Below, piece by piece: positions 10,496 to 19,602 of a stretch of DNA of 64,000 nt. Made by a program: the position numbers and the translations under genes. Numbering within the stretch: the first letter of the stretch is position 1; each line of letters opens with the position of its first letter. Source of the stretch: Erysipelothrix sp. HDW6C (GTDB lineage Bacteria > Bacillota_I > Bacilli_A > Erysipelotrichales > Erysipelotrichaceae); contig NZ_CP049861.1 of NCBI RefSeq assembly GCF_011299615.1, positions 1,736,001 through 1,800,000 of the forward strand. Direction: 5' to 3'. Below the pieces are notes generated by a model. It ran no database searches. It saw only the letters and a program-made list of their open reading frames with translations, and was not told the origin of the DNA.

Positions 10496-11803
10496 TTAAT
10501 AAATGTAGTCGTTTAATTTCGACTTTACAATTTCAATATGACCAGACTTATTCGTAATATCTTGGTGTTCCATTGCATAGGCAGCTAATGACTCCAAATC
10601 TGTCGTTCCATCAATAATTTCTTTACCAATACCTGATTTAAATGAGGCATAACGTTCCTCTTTTAAGTTTGTAAAGAACTTATCTTCTTTAAGTTTGATT
10701 GCGGCTTTGAATCCACGAGCAAACGTATCCATTCCTGCTATATGTGCAAGCACTAAGTCATCCATGGCAAACGATGTCCGACGCACTTTCGCATCAAAGT
10801 TTATACCACCCGGTGCAATCCCCCCTGCATCCAGCACTTCAACCATCGCGAGTGTGACATCCATAAGGTTTGTAGGAAACTCATCTGTATCCCAGCCAAG
10901 TAATGGATGACCTTGGTTTGCATCCAGTGATCCCAACGCATTGTATGTATTGGCAACCGCAATTTCATGTTCAAATGTATGGCCAGCAAGTGTAGCATGA
11001 TTTGCCTCTAAATTGAGTTTGAAATCATCTTGTAGATCATACTTTTGTAAGAATGCTAAGGATGTTGCGGCATCAAAGTCATACTGATGTGTTGTTGGTT
11101 CTTTTGGTTTTGGTTCAATTAGAAACTGAACATCATGACCAATTTTCTTCTTGTATGCTATTGCCATTTTGAAGAATCGGGCCATATTATCAAGTTCAAG
11201 GTTCATATCCGTATTGAGTAATGACTCATACCCTTCACGACCACCCCAGAATACATAGTTCTGTCCACCCAATTTCTTGGATAACTCAAGTCCTTTTTTT
11301 ACTTGTGCTGCAGAATATGCGTAGACATCAGCATTGTTACTCGTTGCACCACCATTTAAGAAACGGGGATGTGTGAATAAATTTGCAGTATTCCATAGCA
11401 GCTTGATTCCTGTTTGGGCCATTTTTTCCTTCATCAAATCTGTGATAACGTCTAAGTTTTCAAAGAACTCTTCCAGTGAATTCCCTTGCGGTGCGATATC
11501 TACATCATGAAAACAGAAATACTCAACACCTAACTTCTCCAAAAGTTCGAAGAATGCATCAACACGATTTATTGCAGTAACCATTGGATCATTCTCGACC
11601 CAAGTTCGCTCATTCACCGCATCACCAAATGGGTCATTACCACCATTTGTCATTGTATGCCAATACGCTAAACCAAATCTGAGATGCTCCTTCATTGGTT
11701 TGCCAAGGACAATTTCATCAGCATCATAGTGACGATATGCAAAATCATTGGATGACTTCGGACCCTCATACACTATTTTCTCAATACCTTTAAAATACTC
11801 CAT
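10496..11803 (-). CDS. xylA: Xylose isomerase
   Basis: 435 aa from the preferred start. Converts D-xylose to D-xylulose. Metal and substrate motifs are visible: [49 protein letters not shown] and GGINFDAK. The open frame continues 12 codons further upstream, but only the ATG at 11803 has an AGGAGG at the right distance (a 7-base gap), and the longer start would lie close to the predicted operator. First gene of xylAFGHB. Confidence 0.95.
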   Translation of the reverse strand: MEYFKGIEKIVYEGPKSSNDFAYRHYDADEIVLGKPMKEHLRFGLAYWHTMTNGGNDPFGDAVNERTWVENDPMVTAINRVDAFFELLEKLGVEYFCFHDVDIAPQGNSLEEFFENLDVITDLMKEKMAQTGIKLLWNTANLFTHPRFLNGGATSNNADVYAYSAAQVKKGLELSKKLGGQNYVFWGGREGYESLLNTDMNLELDNMARFFKMAIAYKKKIGHDVQFLIEPKPKEPTTHQYDFDAATSLAFLQKYDLQDDFKLNLEANHATLAGHTFEHEIAVANTYNALGSLDANQGHPLLGWDTDEFPTNLMDVTLAMVEVLDAGGIAPGGINFDAKVRRTSFAMDDLVLAHIAGMDTFARGFKAAIKLKEDKFFTNLKEERYASFKSGIGKEIIDGTTDLESLAAYAMEHQDITNKSGHIEIVKSKLNDYIY

Positions 11804-11851
11804 AATTCCTCCTCTAGATTCTATCCTTTGTGGAAACATTACTTCGCGAAG

Positions 11852-11874
11852 GTTAGTTTGTTCCTTAAACTAAC
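11852..11874 (-). promoter_or_regulatory. xylO-like operator for XylR
   Basis: Dyad GTTAGTTT (11852-11859), 7-bp spacer, AAACTAAC (11867-11874). The half site TTAGTTTGTT resembles the xylO operators bound by Bacillus XylR (from memory). It lies at the predicted transcription start, where a repressor would block initiation. Confidence 0.8.
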
Positions 11875-11881
11875 TACCTTG

Positions 11882-11910
11882 ATGTTAACGCTTTCATGAT
11901 TCTTTGTCAA
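11882..11910 (-). promoter_or_regulatory. xyl operon promoter
   Basis: Minus strand: perfect -35 TTGACA (11905-11910), 17-bp spacer, -10 TAACAT (11882-11887). Predicted start near 11875, just at the xylO-like dyad. Confidence 0.8.
11883..11896 (-). promoter_or_regulatory. cre (CcpA site) in the xyl promoter
   Basis: TGAAAGCGTTAACA on the minus strand matches the cre consensus TGWAANCGNTNWCA at all positions. It overlaps the spacer and -10, so CcpA would block RNA polymerase. Confidence 0.85.
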
Positions 11911-11950
11911 TATGAATTTCTATATTTTAGTCAATTTGAAACGCCTTAAC

Positions 11951-11984
11951 ATAAAAAAACTCCACCTTAATGTAGTGGAGTTTT
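11951..11984 (-). terminator. Terminator of the PTS operon
   Basis: Perfect 10-bp stem (11956-11965 / 11975-11984), 9-nt loop, T run on the minus strand. Confidence 0.85.
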
Positions 11985-12007
11985 GAGTTTGTATATTGCT
12001 TAAATTA

Positions 12008-12907
12008 TTAGCGTTTGACTGAGGATCCCATCAATCGTAATGTATGTCTATCCCCGCGAATAGCAACAGACAGTGCTAAGATGTTTTGCCAAGGAGCAAT
12101 TCCTCCCGGTCCTGCATCACCAATATGATGAATGTCCGCGCCTGCCATTTTATTCATAATCGCAATTTGACGAATCGTCTCTTCTTGAGCACAATCTTGG
12201 CTTGTACCATTTGCGACAAGACTCAATACACCCGCTCGTTTTATCTGTAAACATGCTTTTGCAACGGCTTCTTGTGATACCCCTGGAACTGTTCCAGCAG
12301 CAGGTAATAGAATAATATCTGCTCCATTTTCTATAAAATGATCAATGGCAGCATAATCTAAGACATCCTCTGCAACCCCTGCCCCATGCATTTTTCCAGC
12401 AACGATAATGCCATTGTATACCGTTTTAGCAAGTTTGACTGCATTTATAATCTCAGGATTGCTCACACCAGTTCCGGGATTCCCTGTTAGACAAATAAAA
12501 TCAATGTCTAACTCATTGGCCCTTTCAAATGTCTCACGAATCGCCATACGCCCTTTACTAATTACATCCATCGTTTCTAGCATAGGCGCATGAAGATCAA
12601 CCGGTTCTAAGTTCACTCCGATCATCTTTCCTGTTAAATCTTTGAGCAAACGAATTGGATGATCCGTTTCCGGTAGTCCGTAGATAAACGGTTCAAATAA
12701 ATCAATGGTATTCAACATAATCAAATCACTACTTAACGATGCTGCAACCTCACTATTGGTTACATTCCCGCTTACTCTAGGAATCTGCGTACAAACATTT
12801 TCTGACATTACAGTACGCCCTTCATTTGCCTTAATCGCTGTTAACTTTTCTTCTTTACTCATTGCAAGAATATCACTTGCAGTTGCATTCAACAAACGCT
12901 TAGCCAT
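12008..12907 (-). CDS. Conserved PTS-operon protein, barrel-like, function unknown
   Basis: 299 aa, no signal or membrane segment. The alternating hydrophobic strands and glycine-rich turns (FICLTGNPGTG, GIIVAGKMHGAG, IILLPAAGTVPG, IHHIGDAGPGG) suggest a TIM-barrel-like enzyme. I recall similar proteins beside lactose/cellobiose-type PTS genes, some labelled haloacid-dehalogenase-like without clear support. It overlaps the IIC gene by 8 bp and is the last gene of the operon, so a role in the PTS sugar's catabolism is likely. No 6-phospho-glycosidase is present in this operon. Confidence 0.6.
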   Translation of the reverse strand: MAKRLLNATASDILAMSKEEKLTAIKANEGRTVMSENVCTQIPRVSGNVTNSEVAASLSSDLIMLNTIDLFEPFIYGLPETDHPIRLLKDLTGKMIGVNLEPVDLHAPMLETMDVISKGRMAIRETFERANELDIDFICLTGNPGTGVSNPEIINAVKLAKTVYNGIIVAGKMHGAGVAEDVLDYAAIDHFIENGADIILLPAAGTVPGVSQEAVAKACLQIKRAGVLSLVANGTSQDCAQEETIRQIAIMNKMAGADIHHIGDAGPGGIAPWQNILALSVAIRGDRHTLRLMGSSVKR

Positions 12908-14195
12908 TGTGAATTACTCCTCCTTTATTAAGAACTTCTTTCGCCTCAATAGCGAGTTCTTCCTCATATGTTTCATTGTCCATTCGCTTAAAGAATGGGT
13001 AGTAAATTAGTGCATTAACCGCTATGGTTACAATACTTACCAATGCTCCGGAAATATGACCACCTGTCGCTAAGAATCCCGCAAGAATCGGTGGTGTTGT
13101 CCACGGAATTACAATTCCTGCTGGTTTAGCAACCAAACCCCATGCCATTCCATAATAGGTAATAATTGCTGATGTGACCGGTGCGAGTACAAACGGAATT
13201 ACCATCTTTGGATTAAGAATTGTAGGTAACCCAAATAGTATTGGTTCTGCGATTTGGAAACATAATGGCGCGATTGATAGTTTTCCAAGCGCTTTATTTT
13301 GCTTGCTCTTTGAGAAGAAGAACACCAAGAGTGCCAGTGCAAAAACAGATCCTGCGCCACCTGTAAAGACGAAGTTATATAAGAATTCATAGGTTATGAT
13401 ATTGGGAACTTCGAGACCTGCTTGCATTGCTAAACGGTTCGCATCCGATGCTTGTAACAAAAGTGGTTCAATAATAGGGCCGGTGACTTGGGCTCCATGG
13501 ATTCCAAATACCCAGAAGAAACACTGAAGTAAAATTACGACGATTATCCCAAACAAATTCCCTGTGAGGTATGAAAGTGGAACCCCCATCGTATTCGAAA
13601 TTAATTTGTGAATGTCTGTAACTTTAAGTGTTGTAAAGAGAATAAATACCACCAACCAAAATAAGATTGTCAATAATCCTGGTACAAATGCTGCAAAAGA
13701 CTTTGCAACATTTGGTGGTACTGAATCAGGCATACGAATTTGAAGATTCTTATCCACAAAGAATCGAAATAATTCTGCAGTGACCAATGCAACTATAATT
13801 CCCACAAATAACCCTGCACTTCCGAAATATTGCGTTAGGAATGCATCGCCTGCATCTGCAGTGACAATCGGTGAAACAAGTACATAGGATGCAAGTGCAA
13901 TAATCCCAGCCGATAGTGCATCTTTTTTGTAGTACTTACTCAAATGGTAAGTCGTAGCAAATGTTGCTCCCAAGCCAATTAAGCCAAAGGTAGAGTTTGC
14001 CGCTTTATTGATAAACTCACTTATCCCCATGCTCTTTAGCCAATCTGTATACGGCGTAAATGGTATGTTTCCAATCATCAAGAATATTGAGCCAATAAGT
14101 ATCAATGGCATGGATGACGCCAATCCATCACGTACTGCCAAAAGATGACGTTGATTACTAATCTTACCAGCAAAACGTTGAATCTTTTCTTTCAT
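12900..14195 (-). CDS. PTS lactose/cellobiose-family IIC component
   Basis: 431 aa polytopic protein of the CelB/LacE EIIC family, with about ten hydrophobic segments and an N-terminal NQRHLLAVRDGLASSMPLIL region typical of these permeases. It carries the sugar across the membrane with phosphorylation by IIB. It follows IIA and IIB in the same operon. Substrate could be cellobiose, chitobiose or another diholoside; sequence alone does not decide. Confidence 0.9.
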   Translation of the reverse strand: MKEKIQRFAGKISNQRHLLAVRDGLASSMPLILIGSIFLMIGNIPFTPYTDWLKSMGISEFINKAANSTFGLIGLGATFATTYHLSKYYKKDALSAGIIALASYVLVSPIVTADAGDAFLTQYFGSAGLFVGIIVALVTAELFRFFVDKNLQIRMPDSVPPNVAKSFAAFVPGLLTILFWLVVFILFTTLKVTDIHKLISNTMGVPLSYLTGNLFGIIVVILLQCFFWVFGIHGAQVTGPIIEPLLLQASDANRLAMQAGLEVPNIITYEFLYNFVFTGGAGSVFALALLVFFFSKSKQNKALGKLSIAPLCFQIAEPILFGLPTILNPKMVIPFVLAPVTSAIITYYGMAWGLVAKPAGIVIPWTTPPILAGFLATGGHISGALVSIVTIAVNALIYYPFFKRMDNETYEEELAIEAKEVLNKGGVIHNG

Positions 14196-14196
14196 T

Positions 14197-14517
14197 TTAA
14201 TTTCCTTCCCTTATTTTTTTAAGGCATTCAATCATTTCAAATGCCAAATCTCGTGTCGTGATTGCATTCATAATATGATCCTGACCATGGATCATCAGAA
14301 GTGAAAGTTCTGTAGCACTGCCTTGTGCCTCAGCAACTAAGAATTCTGTTTGCGCTTTATGGGCAATATTCAATTCTTTATCACATGCGTTCATACTTTT
14401 TTCTGCTTCAATAAAATCATCATTTCTTGCATATTTGATTGCCTGAATGGCTAGGCCTTTTGCATTGCCTCCATGCATAATTAATGCCATTATCGATTGC
14501 AACAGTTCATCATTCAT
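14197..14517 (-). CDS. PTS lactose/cellobiose-family IIA component
   Basis: 106 aa, full length for the small helical EIIA of the Lac family. The phosphorylated histidine should be His77 in MIHGQDHIM, and the QAIKYARNDDF helix is typical. It takes phosphate from HPr and passes it to IIB Cys10. One base separates it from the IIC start. Confidence 0.92.
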   Translation of the reverse strand: MNDELLQSIMALIMHGGNAKGLAIQAIKYARNDDFIEAEKSMNACDKELNIAHKAQTEFLVAEAQGSATELSLLMIHGQDHIMNAITTRDLAFEMIECLKKIREGN

Positions 14518-14524
14518 AATATAC

Positions 14525-14845
14525 CTACTTATCTAATAATCCATTCGCAAAAAGAATAGTCTTTTCACCATTCATTGTTCCGTAATCCATCATGTTAATA
14601 ACTCCTATCGGAACAGGTTTATCTTTTGTTAGTCGTTCAAAATCATCAATCATGTACGACAATTGTGGGCCAAGTAAAATTAAATCGACATCGCGCTCAG
14701 CAAGAACATCGCGAGCTGCAGTAGCGGGAACCGCGAATATCGTATACTCCAAACCCATTTTCGTAGCTGCATCTTCCATCTTCCTTACCATCAAACTCGT
14801 ACTCATGCCGGCAGCACATGCCAACATTATCGTTTTTTTACTCAT
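14525..14845 (-). CDS. PTS lactose/cellobiose-family IIB component
   Basis: 106 aa. P-loop-like active site ACAAGMSTSLM with phospho-Cys10, the hallmark of IIB-cellobiose. It receives phosphate from IIA and passes it to the incoming sugar. It overlaps the upstream activator gene by 8 bp. Confidence 0.93.
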   Translation of the reverse strand: MSKKTIMLACAAGMSTSLMVRKMEDAATKMGLEYTIFAVPATAARDVLAERDVDLILLGPQLSYMIDDFERLTKDKPVPIGVINMMDYGTMNGEKTILFANGLLDK

Positions 14846-16766
14846 TTGTTCCTCCTACGTGTTGTTTGTCATCAATAGTTCGTATCGTCTTTATAAACCG
14901 TTCGAAATCTTTATACTTGATCAATTCATGAACAGCCTGTCTTGATGCCATGAATTCACTCATGACACGGTAAAAGTGTTCGAGATTATCATTAAAATCT
15001 TTCTGAATCGAAACCAATATTACAACTTGTACTTCAGATCGTTCCCACAATATCGGTTTGTCCAAAACTGCAATACACACAAATGTGTCTTGAGTTACCA
15101 ATTGATTAGGATGTGGTAAGGCAATGAGATTTCCATAGTCGGTTGACCCCACTGCTTCACGCTGTAATATTAACTCAAGAAAATTTCTCGGAATAACCTC
15201 ACTCTCATTAATTGAATGAACCATTCCCTCCAAAATTGCAGTGCGTGTTGGAGTGTTACTCAAGGATAAAAAGAGAGTTTTCTTGAAGTATTTTTCAATG
15301 TTAGTTTGTGTCTTTAGTTCCAACTCACGCGAAATTCGATTCATATCCGCATCGTCAAGGAAATGCCCTATATGTACTGTTGGAGTTTGCGTTTCAATTC
15401 CATGATTAATTGTGGTAATGATAAGATCAAACGTATCCAAACTGATATGAGGAAGTCCCGCAACATCACTTGTCACAATTTCTTTAATCTGCTTAGAAAA
15501 TCTACTCCGAACTTGATATGCAAGAAGTTCGGAACTACCTCGACCCGTGCTGCATAGAATGAGAATGCGTTTTCGATTTGTTCCTTCACGCTTTCTTGCA
15601 AGCGCAAGATTGATATGCAAGGCCACAAATGCAACTTCATCTGCACTGATATTACGTTCAACCAAGACCTCCACAAATTGTAAGGACTGTACGGCCAATA
15701 AGTATGCTAATGACAGATTCTTTTTTATATCACCCAGCATCGGATTCTTTTGCTCAAATCCAGATTTTATACGAATTAATAACGGCTTGAAGTGTAGAAC
15801 AAGATTAAAGAGTAGTTCTTTATCATTACGCAAATCAATGTTCCAGTTTGTATGGATACTTTCTAACATTGCCCTTACCATTGAGACAAGGTTATCATCG
15901 TTTTGGATTGCTACATCAAACTCAGAAATGTAGACATTTTGTTTTCCAGCAAGATGAATTGCTATATAGAGAACTTCATCTTGTGGAAACACGATTTTAA
16001 AGAGTTTTGAGAATTCCGATGCAATGTCCTTTGCAACCTCAATGGGTAAGTCTTTTTGTTCAATTTCAAACCGAGTCAGTTCTCCAGATTTTGTATGATT
16101 TTGATTTTTAATGCGTTCCATCAAAATATAAAGATGGTTGCATAAGTTTTGAAATCCTATATCTGAGAGAACAAAGTTATTTCTTTGGAGCACAACAGAT
16201 AGGTGTTTAGAAACGGCCTCATACTGTTCGTGTCCTCCCAGAGATTCACTCAGAAAACGATTCGTATTCAAAGTAACCTGTGATAAGCAACGTCTTATAT
16301 CTGTTTCACTGCCACTTAATTTAACACCTTTTCTTTTTGAATCAACTACGCGTATATTAAAGCGTTCAAAATGCTTTCGAACTTCAATTAAATCATTCGA
16401 TAACGTTGAGCGACTAATGTATAACTGCTCACACAGGACCGTTAAATTTACATAACTATCACTGAGTAGTAGATAATCAATGATGAAGTCTATACGGCCT
16501 TGTTTTGTTTTTGGATACGAAGCATTCTCTTCGATCGATCTATTAAGATATCTCTCGAAATCACTTAGATTTAATATATTTAACCGGATCCCTAGACCCG
16601 GTACAGATCCTAGATTTGCTCCACAATCCTGAATCAAAATGGATATTTCCTTGATGCGCTTACGAATTGTTCTTTCGGAAACACCCATAATTAATGCTAA
16701 TTCTGTACTCGAAATGTAGTCGGTATTCTTAAGTTCCTGCAGGATTTGAATATCCATTTCATCCAA
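14838..16766 (-). CDS. PRD-domain PTS operon activator (LicR/MtlR type)
   Basis: About 642 aa. Order seen: N-terminal helix-turn-helix, a second HTH (DYLLLSDSYVNLTVLCEQL), two PRD domains, an EIIB-like segment with Cys in LCSTGRGSSELL, and a C-terminal EIIA-like domain with His in IALPHPNQL. Such regulators are tuned by PTS phosphorylation and activate the adjacent PTS genes. An ATG at 16793 lies upstream of the start site predicted from the TGG-TACAAT promoter; I prefer TTG at 16766, 6 bases after GGGGTG. The ATG at 16757 is the alternative. Confidence 0.87.
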   Translation of the reverse strand: MDEMDIQILQELKNTDYISSTELALIMGVSERTIRKRIKEISILIQDCGANLGSVPGLGIRLNILNLSDFERYLNRSIEENASYPKTKQGRIDFIIDYLLLSDSYVNLTVLCEQLYISRSTLSNDLIEVRKHFERFNIRVVDSKRKGVKLSGSETDIRRCLSQVTLNTNRFLSESLGGHEQYEAVSKHLSVVLQRNNFVLSDIGFQNLCNHLYILMERIKNQNHTKSGELTRFEIEQKDLPIEVAKDIASEFSKLFKIVFPQDEVLYIAIHLAGKQNVYISEFDVAIQNDDNLVSMVRAMLESIHTNWNIDLRNDKELLFNLVLHFKPLLIRIKSGFEQKNPMLGDIKKNLSLAYLLAVQSLQFVEVLVERNISADEVAFVALHINLALARKREGTNRKRILILCSTGRGSSELLAYQVRSRFSKQIKEIVTSDVAGLPHISLDTFDLIITTINHGIETQTPTVHIGHFLDDADMNRISRELELKTQTNIEKYFKKTLFLSLSNTPTRTAILEGMVHSINESEVIPRNFLELILQREAVGSTDYGNLIALPHPNQLVTQDTFVCIAVLDKPILWERSEVQVVILVSIQKDFNDNLEHFYRVMSEFMASRQAVHELIKYKDFERFIKTIRTIDDKQHVGGTNE

Positions 16767-16793
16767 GTAAATCACCCCTTTGTCGACAACCAT

Positions 16794-16802
16794 ATTGTAC
16801 CA
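16794..16802 (-). promoter_or_regulatory. Extended -10 promoter of the PTS activator operon
   Basis: Minus strand TGG followed by TACAAT (16794-16799), no good -35. Start predicted near 16787. Confidence 0.5.
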
Positions 16803-16871
16803 TCATGCATCCATGACTATCTTACAAGTCTTTACCGCATTCATGTGGCTGCGATATGGAACTTCTAACAC

Positions 16872-16902
16872 AAAAAAATATCACCACTTCAATGTGGTGA
16901 TA
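16872..16902 (-). terminator. Terminator after pepF
   Basis: 9-bp perfect stem (16879-16887 / 16894-16902), 6-nt loop, then seven T on the minus strand. Confidence 0.85.
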
Positions 16903-16910
16903 CTCTTCAG

Positions 16911-18719
16911 TTATTGTTTTTCAAGTAAATCTGTAAGATCCACCATTTCATCAATCATTGCACCAATATGAGCAATTGTATTGAGAAGTGGAGTTTCTGT
17001 TGATAAATCGACATCTACCATCTTTGCAAGTTCAAGTGGTGTTTTAGTTCCCCCTGCCTTCAAGACATCTTTCCATTTATCGATGGGTAATTCACCATCA
17101 ATAACTTTCTGACTTACTTCCGTAGCGATTGTTAATCCAGCACTATAAGTGTATGGGTAAAGTCCCATGAAATAATGTGGTTGACGCATCCATGTCAGCT
17201 CGGCACCATCGTTAATTTCGATGTCCTCACCCCAGAATTTCGCAAGGACTTCTTTTTTAAGGGTGCTTAGTGTGCGTGTTGATACAGGTTGACCATTATC
17301 TACAAGGCGATAGACTTCACGTTGATACGCCGCCTCTAAGAGGTGGGTTACAAAGTTATGATAGTACGTACGTCCAATCATACTTGACAGAATCCATCGT
17401 TGGAAGCGTGGATCATCGTTACTCTTCTTTAAGTGATTTGCCATCAATAACTCATTCATGGTTGATGGTGCTTCAATAAAGTAAAGTGATGCACGTGTAT
17501 TGTAAATATTTTGGTTTTGTCCAGCAAGATAGAAGTGTCCAGCATGGCCAACTTCATGAGCTAATACAAAGACCTCACGCATTCGTTTGGTCCAATTGAT
17601 GAGGATGTAGGGATGGTTTCCATAAGGACTGCTGCAGAATGCACCGGTTGATTTCCCAATATTCTGTGGAAAATCAATCCAACGTTCATCAAATGATCTG
17701 CGCACAATCTCACGATAGTCATCACCAAGTACAGCAAGTCCATCAAGAAGATAATCTTTTGACTCCTCAATTGATATCGAAGGTTCAAAATCTGGATCTA
17801 CACTAAGTTTTAAGTCAACATAGGTCATCTTATCAAGTTTGTGGATGCGTTGGAGTAGTTTTGCATACTTGCGCATGTGTGGAGCGAGGTGTTCCATAAT
17901 CAAATCAATTTGACGGTTGTACATATCGCGACTTACTTTTTGATCAAAGAGTAAGTAGTCAAATACTGATTCAAACCCTTTTAACTCAGACATCGCCTTC
18001 TCTTTGGTAATTTGATTGTTGTAGATAGCAGCAAACGTATTTTGATACTCCGCAAGTTTGCCATGGAAGGTGTTAAACGCTGCATGACGTAATTCATGAT
18101 CGTTTTCAAACTCAAATTCATTCTCGTAAGATACAAAGGACATGGGATATGTTGTTCCCTTAACCGTAAAGTCAGGGAAACTTATATCAGCAAGTTTACT
18201 ACGATTGTATGTGTTGTAAGATGAATCGAGCACTGGGCTAAGAGCGGTCAATGCCTTGTTTACTTCAGGGCTCAATGTGTGTGGTTTATCACGCATTAGA
18301 TCTTCCAGATATAATTTATTTTCTTCACTGAGTGATGCTGCTTGTTGGAGTGTGTCTTCATCATTAAGCAGTAATTCCGACTCAAAGAAACTCAACGTAT
18401 TTTGAACTGTAGATCCCGCAATTTGATATTTTCCAGTTCTTTCAAGATTCGCATCATCTTGTTGGTTTGCACTTAACTGAAGGGATTGATACGTCCCCAC
18501 GGCTGTCGCAAGTTCAAGAATCGCTCGGTATGCATCCAATGCTGTGTTAATCGTATCTGGGGTAGTGAGCGTTCCTTGATACTTTTGTTCAAATGCACTG
18601 GCATCTGTTTTGAGTTTTTGTAACGCCTTATCAAATGCATCATCACTTTCAAATAAGTCACTTAAATCCCACGTATGAGCTTGATTAACTTCCCATCGTT
18701 GGTCTATTTTCTTGGTCAT
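16911..18719 (-). CDS. pepF: Oligoendopeptidase F
   Basis: 602 aa, usual for M3B peptidases. Zinc site HEVGH, inside VLAHEVGHAGHFY near residue 390, with the downstream glutamate region (YFIEAPSTMNELL). It is a cytosolic peptidase that trims short peptides. Monocistronic, with its own terminator; candidate -10 TATACT on the minus strand near 18745-18750. Confidence 0.95.
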   Translation of the reverse strand: MTKKIDQRWEVNQAHTWDLSDLFESDDAFDKALQKLKTDASAFEQKYQGTLTTPDTINTALDAYRAILELATAVGTYQSLQLSANQQDDANLERTGKYQIAGSTVQNTLSFFESELLLNDEDTLQQAASLSEENKLYLEDLMRDKPHTLSPEVNKALTALSPVLDSSYNTYNRSKLADISFPDFTVKGTTYPMSFVSYENEFEFENDHELRHAAFNTFHGKLAEYQNTFAAIYNNQITKEKAMSELKGFESVFDYLLFDQKVSRDMYNRQIDLIMEHLAPHMRKYAKLLQRIHKLDKMTYVDLKLSVDPDFEPSISIEESKDYLLDGLAVLGDDYREIVRRSFDERWIDFPQNIGKSTGAFCSSPYGNHPYILINWTKRMREVFVLAHEVGHAGHFYLAGQNQNIYNTRASLYFIEAPSTMNELLMANHLKKSNDDPRFQRWILSSMIGRTYYHNFVTHLLEAAYQREVYRLVDNGQPVSTRTLSTLKKEVLAKFWGEDIEINDGAELTWMRQPHYFMGLYPYTYSAGLTIATEVSQKVIDGELPIDKWKDVLKAGGTKTPLELAKMVDVDLSTETPLLNTIAHIGAMIDEMVDLTDLLEKQ

Positions 18720-18900
18720 AAAAACCTCCTTTTATTATAAATAGTATACTGCTTATGGAAACGTTTTGAAAGTATATTCAAGAATTTGTTGAAAACATTT
18801 CATCATTCTGAAAATCTTTCACCTTCTGTTATCAAAAACCACAATGAGACGCGACGATGCATTTAAAATGTGTACTTTAGAACTATGGGATGCTTAAAAT

Positions 18901-18929
18901 TTGACAGCTGATAAGCATCATAGTATACT
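18901..18929 (+). promoter_or_regulatory. Promoter of the tetR-gap pair
   Basis: TTGACA (18901-18906), 17-bp spacer, TATACT (18924-18929); start predicted at about 18936, inside the adjacent palindrome. Confidence 0.8.
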
Positions 18930-18934
18930 ATAAA

Positions 18935-18948
18935 GGAACGTTCATTCC
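18935..18948 (+). promoter_or_regulatory. Operator-like palindrome before tetR
   Basis: GGAACGTTCATTCC sits on the predicted transcription start. The outer GGAA-N6-TTCC recurs before gap (19573-19586), suggesting both are bound by the TetR protein. Confidence 0.6.
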
Positions 18949-18965
18949 AGAATAGGAGTTGAGTT

Positions 18966-19547
18966 ATGGCCAGACACAAAGAGTTTTCAAAAGAAGCGGC
19001 TCTGCAACAAGCAATGCTACTTTTTTGGAAAAAAGGATTTTCTCGAACGAGTATGCAGGACCTTACGGAAGCGATGGGACTCAGTCGCTCAAGTATTTAT
19101 GATTCATTTGAAAACAAAGAAAAACTTTACGCAGATGCATTGGAACTTTATGCCTATCAGAAGAGTCAAAAGCGCATAAATTTTGTAGCGTCGCTCCAAG
19201 CCAATGGCAAAGAGAAAATTATTTTACTGTTTAACGATATGATTGATGGTTTGTACGCCACAACATCGCCTGACGGCTGTTTGCTTACGGATTCAGTAGG
19301 TATCCTACCCAGTGTTGATGCTTCAATTCATGCGTTTGTTACAGAACAATTTGCTTCGGTTCGTGAGCTCTACGGCGAGCTAGTTGCATTGGGAAAGCGT
19401 GATGGAAGTATTACCTCTTCCCTATCAAATGAGTCTTTATCCTTCATGCTCTTTAATTTGCATGAAAGTACGATTGTACTGGGTTCTGTTGGAGACAATG
19501 ATCAAGAACAACGTCAATTGATTCAGAATTTTATGGATATGCTTTAA
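18966..19547 (+). CDS. TetR-family transcriptional regulator
   Basis: 193 aa. The N-terminal TetR helix-turn-helix spans about residues 10-56 (KGFSRTSMQDLTEAMGLSRS, then YDSFENKEKLY); the C-terminal ligand domain is of the AcrR/YezE-like kind and holds a TSPDGCLLTDS segment with one Cys. Probably represses itself and gapdh through shared palindromes. Effector unknown; the cysteine could sense electrophiles or oxidants, which is speculation. Confidence 0.85.
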   Translation: MARHKEFSKEAALQQAMLLFWKKGFSRTSMQDLTEAMGLSRSSIYDSFENKEKLYADALELYAYQKSQKRINFVASLQANGKEKIILLFNDMIDGLYATTSPDGCLLTDSVGILPSVDASIHAFVTEQFASVRELYGELVALGKRDGSITSSLSNESLSFMLFNLHESTIVLGSVGDNDQEQRQLIQNFMDML

Positions 19548-19554
19548 GCATATC
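19536..19554 (+). other. Palindrome across the tetR stop codon
   Basis: GATATGCTT-T-AAGCATATC, 9-bp arms around the TAA. Followed by a T-rich stretch, so it might be a weak terminator or a processing site between tetR and gap. Confidence 0.4.
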
Positions 19555-19572
19555 TTCTATTTTAAAAATATC

Positions 19573-19586
19573 GGAACGATTGTTCC
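19573..19586 (+). promoter_or_regulatory. Operator-like palindrome before gap
   Basis: GGAAC-GATT-GTTCC, perfect 5-bp arms, located 17 bp before the gap ATG and matching the element at 18935-18948. Confidence 0.6.
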
Positions 19587-19602
19587 ATAAAGGAGATTAA
19601 CC

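Noticed and set aside
11804-11839. Longer xylA start at 11839
   Set aside because: The AGGAGG and start-site geometry favour the ATG at 11803.
18756-18769. cre-like TGGAAACGTTTTGA upstream of pepF
   Set aside because: Two mismatches at conserved positions and no catabolic role for pepF.
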